From the NCBI GenBank assembly GCA_963682055.1, contig OY821742.1, positions 13,485,752-13,549,751 of the forward strand: DNA of 64,000 nt, written 5' to 3'. The position numbers and the translations under genes were made by a program. The notes under the pieces are model-generated. The model saw only the letters and a program-made list of their open reading frames with translations, was not told the origin of the DNA and did not search any database. Every line of letters begins with the position of its first letter. The stretch's first letter is position 1. Source of the DNA: Primula veris (Eukaryota > Streptophyta > Magnoliopsida > Ericales > Primulaceae). Below, piece after piece: positions 57,250-64,000 of this stretch.

Positions 57250-58700
57250 TTTTTCCTTACAAAAGCTCATTATTGGAGAAAGTTAGTGTAACGAGTGAAT
57301 TGATCAATATCTCAAGGTTGTCTGCATTCGTAGTCCCATACTTAAGTTCATGCATTATATATCTAGTAATCTACAAACATGTTTTTGTTGGAAAAACCAA
57401 ATTGGCTTTTTCAAATTGTTCATGAGTTTAAAAGTTTGGTCAAATTTCATGTGAAAAATCTAAAGTTTAGACTCCGTACTCAAATGGTTTGAGTAGCTTG
57501 TGTAACAAGTTTCGAAACGGTATATCGCATGACCTATTCGGTGAATGAGTGTGAATGAAAATTGGCTCCGAAGTTGTACCATGAATAGACGAAATCTGGG
57601 AAGAGCAAGTGAGAAAACAAAGGGATGGGGAAGCCAGCCAAATTTTTATTACACATCAAAGAGGAAAAACTATTTTGAATAGTTTATATACATATTCACT
57701 ATTAGAGAATTGTAATAATGTGTAGCCTCATAGGTATGTGTAGGCAAGTGCACCACACGTGCTTGGTCTCGGTCGCGGGTTGCGGGTACGGGCCGCGGGA
57801 CTTGGGGAATGTTCCGGTTCCGGTTCGTCGCCAGCTCGACCAACAGCTCGACCTTGACTCGTTCCCATTTTTCGACGAGTCATCCAGTACGTTATAGCTT
57901 GGGATTGAAGCGCCAACGCAACCAGAAACATTAAGGTGCTTGTGCGAATATCGGTTAAGGACAGACTGTCTAACAGTCTCCTCGTCTTTTTAATTTCTGT
58001 CTTTTAAATACCGCTATTTAAATTCTGCAATTTATATTTATGTTTTTTCAATTCAGTATTTTAATTTGTTGTACTTAGATGTAATTTTCAATTCTGTCTT
58101 TTAACTTTCTGTAATTTCTTTAAATTATTGTTTCAATTCTGTAATTTAATTATGTAATTAGAATAGTTTCATTTCAGTCCTGTAATTTCAATTTCAATCA
58201 GAACAGTCTAGCTGTTAACTTCATACTTTTCAGTCCGACAGTTTCTATTTATTGCAATTCAGTATATCTGATTATTAATTGATAATAATGTGAATAACGT
58301 TTGCTTTAGTTTCAATTCAGTCCATACATGTTGTAATAATAAAGGAATTGCGACAGGACTTTCTTACATTTGTGACGGGCTAGTGAATCCCACAGGAAAA
58401 ATCATTTTCAAATTTGTGAAGGGATTGCGACAGGTTTGCTACAGTAATTGTGTCCAGCTTTAATTGCTGTCAGTAACCATTAATTATACTATATATATAT
58501 TTGAGATTTTGTTATTATAATTATGGTTTGAGATATACCCAAAATAATAATCCCTTAATTACCGATTCCTGAATTTCCTCCCTTAATTATAATTAATTTA
58601 CTCAATCCTTTCCTTATAATTTATTTTCGTCTATATCATCAGTAAGTCGTCTGCAATTCCCTTGATCTGTGATAAGGTATGGAATCTCACATATTACCTT
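57250..58700 (+). mobile_element. LTR-like block related to 49760-51120
   Basis: gtaacaagtttcgaaacggtatatc, gtgcaccacacgtgc and ctcctcgtctttttaatttc, then the T-rich tctgtaattt tract (57990-58210), parallel the block at 49760 in the same order. The minus-strand frame at 57728-57931 lies in its G/C-rich part and is not considered a gene. Ends not fixed; gattgcgacagg is duplicated at 58347 and 58427. Confidence 0.4.
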
Positions 58701-59809
58701 AAATAAATATTCCAATATTATTTAGTTAATTTACTGCATTAATTTGTGAAATTGTAGGAAGCAAGGCTTTTTTTTCTAACCTGTTAATCATCCACACGCT
58801 CCATTTATTTAACCTTCAATCCTCATTGTTGGATCAAAATAATTCATTATATTTCAATCCTTTGATCAAAATGTATGGTAGGTTTTGAATATAGATTATC
58901 TATAGCTGCTGAACAGTTGGAATAAACTTCAGCTATTCTCGAAATTGTGTTTATTCTAATTTAATACTAACTTATTTTGATAGTAAAATTAAATTGTTAT
59001 AATTTTAATCGATAGTGGGGAAGTCGCATATTTAGGTAAGGTTTGCTATTAAATTAACAGAATAACTAAGAGAGAGAAGAATTTTTTTTAATGTGAGGTT
59101 CAACCATACACTGTGTTTGAATTTAATGAGTTTTTGAATTGCTTTGTAACTGTTTTTTTTTAATCTGTGTAACTGCTATTTACGGGTAGTTTTAATATTT
59201 TAAAAAATTATAAGATAATTTTGTAATTATTTATTTCAAGCTTTCATACGGCATATTCACATGAATAATAGTATGATGAATTATATTGTTATATTTTTAC
59301 ATATTTATTTTTACACCACCAAAGCTCTTTTATTCTATACGCTGTTTTCTGGGAAAAACACTATGTTGGCGATATAACTTTTAAAAGCATTGAGCACAGT
59401 ATCACATAACTGCCTATACTTAAATCTTTTAAGTTAAATTATTTACGTTGTTTATTACTCATTCTTTGCAATTTCCTGAAGGGTTTGCTTTTTGTAGTCT
59501 GAATCAGAAACCAAAGCTAAAAGTTTAAAACTTAATGAGCCCAAATGATTCCACTTATCTGCTAAAAAAAACTACAAGCATATCAACCCCATTGAACAAC
59601 AATAACTACAATCTTAAGTATCATCACAACTAGCATTAAGGCGAATTGCAGACTTGATAGGAACAAACAACAAATTTGGTAGTGGAAAACTACATCAATC
59701 CGCTTCTTAACGACGGTATACCAAACTAGTTAACAAATCATTTTCAAATCAAGAATGCGCCGATATTGTTCCGGCCGAAAATAAACTTTTGAAACAAACT
59801 TGTATTAAA
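58701..59809. other. Intergenic; 3' flank of the UGT gene
   Basis: AT-rich, no gene. The last 100-200 bases before 59810 should hold the UGT 3' UTR. Confidence 0.45.
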
Positions 59810-61228
59810 TCACAGAGATTTGTTTAGGATTTCATGGATGACATGTCCTAAAGCATTGTAAGAAGACCCGCCATCCACCATCGTCCTTTGACACTCCTCT
59901 TTCATCGCCTTTACTTTCTTCCAGATTTCCGCATTACCGCTTTTTTCCATCAATAGTCTGATCCCTTTCGCGATCTCTTCCGCAGTTAATATAGTAGGGT
60001 TATCAAGTAAATGATAGTCTAGCTTGATTTCTATTGCAAGACCCAACTCTTTAACCATCTCAAAAGCATTCAACCGTTGCTCAGCATAAAGAGGCCACAT
60101 GGCCATGGGTACTCCGGACGACAAGCTCTCAAGAGTAGAATACCATCCACAATGGGAGACGAACCCTCCGACAGACGGATGTGACAACACTGCAACCTGT
60201 GGGGCCCACCCTATCACTTTCCCTATTTCTTTCGTCCTATCAAGAAACCCTTCTGGCAACACGTCGTTCAAGTTATCGTATTCCGACGGAAGTTCCACAA
60301 AAGAATGCAACTTGCTTTTCGGCGGGGGCCTTCGTAGGGCCCACAAGAACCGATGCCCACTTTTCTCTAGAGCAAGGGCTATCTCTACCACTTGTTCCGC
60401 CTCAAAAGCTCCCTTGCTCCCAAAACAAAGGAACACAACAGATGTCAAAGGCTGGTTGTCCAACCATTTCTTGATTGTATTGTAGAGCACAGTGTCGTTT
60501 TCGTCATTATTCGAGTTGAGCACGGGACCCACCGTGTGGATCGGTGGTACCCTTTTGTCTTTGGACATACACTTGATTGCATAGGATTCAAGCTTCATGT
60601 AAGTATTGACCAAAATACCCTTAACATTTCTTAGATTCCTTGAAGAATCAAGGAAAAAAGCGAACCCGCCATTTTCTTTAGTGAGCATGATAGACGGCAG
60701 GATCTTAGCAGGGACTGGGTGCACGAAACCGGGGATAGACAACTCGGTTAAATCCTTGTTCTCGTCATCATAAGCAGACTGGAGATAAAACAAGAAGCCT
60801 AGGAAGTAAGCATTGCTGGTTGCAAAAGCGTAACACGGTGCCCCAAACTCCTCCGCCACGTCAGCAAAGTGAGTGCAAAACATGTCCACAATGAAAGCAG
60901 CGGGTTCTTCGGAAGTGTAGAAGTTTTTGACGCGCGGCATGTTTATGTTAAGTAGCTCGGTCATTTGGTCGGGACCAGACATGGAATTGAGGCGGTCCGA
61001 TGAGGGTTCGTCTAAAGCCAGATGAACGAACCGCACACGTGGCGGAGGCTGATTGGATAGAAGAGATTGAGTGTAGGAGTTGAGCTTGGATTGGAATGGA
61101 TCTTCCATTATGAAGATTGTTACAGACACGCGATCGTCTCGGATGGTTAGCGATTTTCCTAGCTCCACCATCGGTGTGAGATGACCGGCTCCCGAGCCAG
61201 GGATCAATGCCAGCTCAGCTCTCTCCAT
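59810..61228 (-). CDS. UDP-glycosyltransferase, UGT71-type
   Basis: Intronless, 472 residues, the normal length for a cytosolic plant family-1 UGT that transfers sugar from UDP-glucose to small acceptors such as phenolics or hormones. The N-terminal acceptor half has the catalytic His (GAGHL, His16) and its Asp partner (FIVDMF, Asp115). The UDP-sugar half has FLCFGSKGAFEAEQ and a 44-residue PSPG box (Trp341 to Gln384; WAPQVAVLSH, FVSHCGWYSTLES, LYAEQ). VPGFV-type text (IPGFVHPVPAKILPS) and KGILVNTYMKLESYA point to the UGT71 group. The box residue that is almost always Asn in HCGWNS is Tyr here (Tyr363), which may affect UDP-sugar binding. The acceptor cannot be read from sequence. The start is the first Met and fits the family. 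Confidence 0.94.
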   Translation of the reverse strand: MERAELALIPGSGAGHLTPMVELGKSLTIRDDRVSVTIFIMEDPFQSKLNSYTQSLLSNQPPPRVRFVHLALDEPSSDRLNSMSGPDQMTELLNINMPRVKNFYTSEEPAAFIVDMFCTHFADVAEEFGAPCYAFATSNAYFLGFLFYLQSAYDDENKDLTELSIPGFVHPVPAKILPSIMLTKENGGFAFFLDSSRNLRNVKGILVNTYMKLESYAIKCMSKDKRVPPIHTVGPVLNSNNDENDTVLYNTIKKWLDNQPLTSVVFLCFGSKGAFEAEQVVEIALALEKSGHRFLWALRRPPPKSKLHSFVELPSEYDNLNDVLPEGFLDRTKEIGKVIGWAPQVAVLSHPSVGGFVSHCGWYSTLESLSSGVPMAMWPLYAEQRLNAFEMVKELGLAIEIKLDYHLLDNPTILTAEEIAKGIRLLMEKSGNAEIWKKVKAMKEECQRTMVDGGSSYNALGHVIHEILNKSL

Positions 61229-61315
61229 TTTTGTTGTTCACAATCTTTTAGTGTATACTATGGTAGTAGTTAGTGTAATTCTACTAGTTGAAATAAGAAC
61301 AAGAGGAAGACTTTT

Positions 61316-61328
61316 GTTGACTTATAAA
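61316..61328 (-). promoter_or_regulatory. Possible TATA box of the UGT gene
   Basis: gtttataagtc on the minus strand lies about 90-100 bases upstream of the start codon. On the plus strand the adjoining ttgactt is a W-box core (TTGAC). Both are short matches. Confidence 0.35.
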
Positions 61329-61544
61329 CTACTACTAAGGTGCTGAATGTTCCAAAATACTATTAGGATAAACCATTGGATTTAAATCCAGAAATCAGAT
61401 ACTTGATTCTAATGTACTTCTACTTGTATAAAGCAGGTGTGCAATCTTAAAAAACATTGTTAACTTATACTGCGGGACCAAACAATTACATAGGTGATCG
61501 AATTTTACTACTAAGTAACGGCATACCTGACTTTTACTTGTAGA

Positions 61545-62179
61545 CAGGGGCGGATGTGGTATTTCGGTTGAGCGGAGCACAATATCTACATTTGAAAATA
61601 TACATATATATCTTATTTTTCTGAATATGATAAGCGTATCGTACATGATGTTTCCTACTTTTCAATAACACCTCTATTGAATGATTATATTAATTGTGCA
61701 CATATGACATTTTTTTTCGATTGCGTTTTGATAAATTCAGACAATATATTTTACTTACATTTAATACAATTAATTAAATAAAAGTCTCCCATTTATTTTC
61801 AGAAACTATAAAATATTTTTAGAACAATCATTTTATTGTTAAAATGTAAAAGTAGAATGTTATCCAAGCAAAATGTTAATTAAAAAGAAATGTTATAAGT
61901 ATATACTCATTACGAAATGTAAGGATCAAATAGTTTAGATTTTTATTTTATTTTAAAATCTTTCGAAAGCTAAAAAATATAAATTCATCTAAAAAATACA
62001 CAAAATTTGTTGATGAGAGATTTGAACTCATGGTCAAATGGACGAGAAAACTTTAAAACTCAACACTTCAACTCATAGGCTACAAATAATTTTATTTATA
62101 TATTACATATAAAATTATAATAGTTCAAAACCCAGCGGGGGCTTTAGCCCCCACTTGACATACACGGGCTCCGTCCCTG
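61545..62179. mobile_element. hAT-type element (635 bp) with 8-bp TSD
   Basis: Starts caggggcggatgtgg and ends gggctccgtccctg. Flanks cttgtaga (61537-61544) and cttgtagg (62180-62187) are an 8-bp target duplication with one mismatch. The right end has gggggctttagcccccac. It contains a tRNA-like relic at 62016-62085. The minus-strand frame 61395-61646 crosses its boundary and is not a gene. Confidence 0.82.
62016..62085 (-). other. tRNA-like relic in the hAT-type element
   Basis: On the minus strand gtagcctatgagttgaagtg (A-box-like) is followed by atgagttcaaatctc (B-box-like). The arms are decayed. Confidence 0.35.
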
Positions 62180-62558
62180 CTTGTAGGCTTCTTTCATTTC
62201 ATATGCCATTATTTTACTTATGTAATTTTTATTTATAGTTGACTATTGATAAATATTCTTTATTTTATATAATGAATTTGTTTTTTTCAAATTAAATCAG
62301 TTTATATTGAATCACACAAAATTTATTTATGCTATGCATTACCTTAACATATGTTATAGCTAATTAAAAGAGCAATTTTAAGGGAAATTATTTTAGACGT
62401 GGCTGAACACATGAATAGGCTCGGCTCAATCTCCTATAAAAATAGGGGCTGGGGCTAACAAATTTTAATACTTGTTTAGAAATTAAGCCGATGTTGAAGA
62501 GTCGGGCTCGATTCAACTCAACTCATTTGAAGTCCTAGTGTCGTTGCCATCTGTATTA

Positions 62559-62766
62559 CTCCATCTGTTTCTATTTAAATGTCTATTACAAAATTTTTAT
62601 TAAAATTGTCGGAATTAAAATTTTTAAAAGTTAATAATATAATTTAAATGTTAAATTTTATGATTAAATTTTAAAAAAAACCATTCTAACAATTTTGATA
62701 CAAATTATAAATCGTTTAAAATTGCGTTTAGTTTCGTAATAGATAATTAAATATAAATGGATGGAG
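62559..62766. mobile_element. Stowaway-type MITE (208 bp)
   Basis: ctccatctgtttctatttaa at the left and aaatataaatggatggag at the right form the terminal inverted repeat, each next to TA (62557-62558 and 62767-62768). The interior taaaattgtcgg / aacaattttgata halves match the copies at 24625-24845 and 35135-35364. Confidence 0.88.
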
Positions 62767-63463
62767 TATTAATACCTAGTTCATCACTCCAAATTAATCA
62801 AGGTTTACTAGTGAGAGTAATAGAAATATGGATTCTAAGATTTCTAGTACTTAGTTTGAGTGACCATTAGTATAAAAAAAATGTAATTCTCCTCTTTGAC
62901 TTTGAGTGCTTCTTATAGCGCTTTTGTTGCGACTTGTGAACGTGTGATTGTGTGACACGCCTCCAATTCATTTTCGACCTCTTGTTTGTGTGACTCCGTT
63001 ACTCAATATAGTCTTTGTTACACACTATAAATTCATATATAATCTGCCAAAACATGTTACTATTGTAGAAACGAATTTTTTTTAAATTATTTATAAATAG
63101 TTTAAAAGTTAAATTATATAATAGAATTTTAAAAGAAAATATTTTAACAATTTGTATGTTATTTGCATGTACAAGGTGCGCATTGTTTGGTATGCGGGAA
63201 GGGATAGAATGTGAACGAAAAAAATTTACGTCATTGCTTTGCTGGCGTGGGGATCCCATTCCAATAATTATCGAACACTAGAATTTACTAAATAACGTAA
63301 AGAAAAATACATCATCAAAGCTGAAAAATACCATCAGCAAATTAATTGGTTCATGCATTTGAAAGATGATTGATTTGTATATCGATATAAATTTAGCGAT
63401 TAAGCTCCAAATTTATGGGTGTCTAGCCGATATAAATTTGTAACTTGTTATAGTTTGTATGTT
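62767..63463. other. Intergenic, nothing recognised
   Basis: AT-rich. The minus-strand frame at 62999-63259 has no domain. Confidence 0.45.
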
Positions 63464-64000
63464 TGTGATAGAACATAAAAATTGGACCCAAATATGTCTA
63501 TTCGGGTATGAATCGACCTATCCGTTATTAGAGGATACCCAATGTTAAAACCCAAAAACCCATTATCTAAGAGAGCTTTCTTAACATGCCATTATCTATA
63601 AAGGTCCGAGCCCAGCTATTAAAGGTCCACAATGAAAAAGCCCATGAGTTGACGCCTAAGATGGTGATATTTTTCAACATCCTATGAGGCATAATTGCCT
63701 ATGAATAGTCAGGTATCCTCATTAAAAGCGGACCCAGAAAATCAATCTAAAAAATATAGAGAGAAGGAGAGAAAAGAGAAAAATTTGTCAGATCTTATCA
63801 CATCAGAAAGCAAACCGAGCAAGACTAAAGACCGATCACCGAAAACAAGAAAGACGAAGATTGAAGATCAAATTGTAATATTAAGTATAAGTGCTATAAA
63901 AAATTGTAATCCGAGCAAGAACAATCACCGAACAATAATAAAAATCAAAGAAGTGTTCAATATTTATCCTCTTTTACGTTATATTATTGTTGAAAAGGTT
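63464..64000 (+). mobile_element. Probable LTR, cut by the window end
   Basis: Begins TGTGATAGAACATAAAA at 63464. A promoter-like gcctatgaatagtcagg (63698-63714) is followed by a purine-rich leader (agagagaaggagagaaaag, from about 63759) and aagtataagtgctataaaaa. This looks like U3-R-U5 of a plant LTR retrotransposon reading rightwards. The other end, primer site and genes would lie beyond 64000. Confidence 0.5.

Noticed and set aside
57728..57931. 67-codon minus-strand Arg/Pro-rich frame
   Set aside because: Falls in the G/C-rich part of an LTR-like block and has no family match.
1..64000. CRISPR arrays, operons, riboswitches, phage or organellar inserts
   Set aside because: Nothing with regular spacers, bacterial gene order or organelle gene content was seen; short-period arrays here are plant minisatellites without unique spacers.

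Overview
The window is AT-rich nuclear DNA from a flowering plant, almost certainly a core eudicot. The evidence is spliced genes with GT-AG introns, plant-only families (FAR1/FHY3, VQ-motif, NPF, UGT71-type), and a dense mix of plant mobile elements (Copia with an initiator-tRNA primer site, MULE, hAT, Stowaway, Emigrant-like, L1-type LINE remnants, solo LTRs). Nothing prokaryotic, organellar or viral was seen, and I cannot name the species.

Four host genes look intact. They are an NPF (NRT1/PTR) transporter on the minus strand (exons between 18619 and 23287, 585 aa), the transcription factor FAR1 on the plus strand (44976-48572, seven coding exons, 813 aa), an intronless VQ-motif protein (53254-53763) and an intronless UGT71-type glycosyltransferase on the minus strand (59810-61228, 472 aa). 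They are unrelated neighbours, not a pathway cluster. Almost everything else is mobile-element sequence.

Layout. 1-3225 is a near-perfect direct copy of 29271-32495; the geometry fits a tandem duplication with a 29,270-bp unit running from 3226 to 32495. 3226-5115 holds A-rich DNA, two minisatellites and a tRNA-like relic. 5888-7224 has two hAT MITEs with clean 8-bp target-site duplications. 9776-10703 is a third, carrying a nested CACTA-type mini-element and a tRNA-like relic. 10987-15533 is a 3'-truncated Copia element on the minus strand. 16450-17780 is an A-rich tract followed by a 31-bp minisatellite. 18.6-23.4 kb is the NPF gene, whose introns are loaded with MITEs.

24986-32248 is a 7.26-kb Mutator-like element with ~120-bp terminal inverted repeats. 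It carries, all on the plus strand, a truncated plant mobile domain (PMD) gene, a decayed FAR1-type transposase and a decayed OTU cysteine-protease module, plus a nested solo LTR. This PMD-transposase-OTU combination is the most unusual object here. 32.6-43.4 kb is nested small transposons, a solo LTR and a LINE 3' end. 49-59 kb has two related LTR-like blocks on either side of a GC-rich inverted-repeat element and the VQ gene. The window ends inside another LTR starting near 63464.
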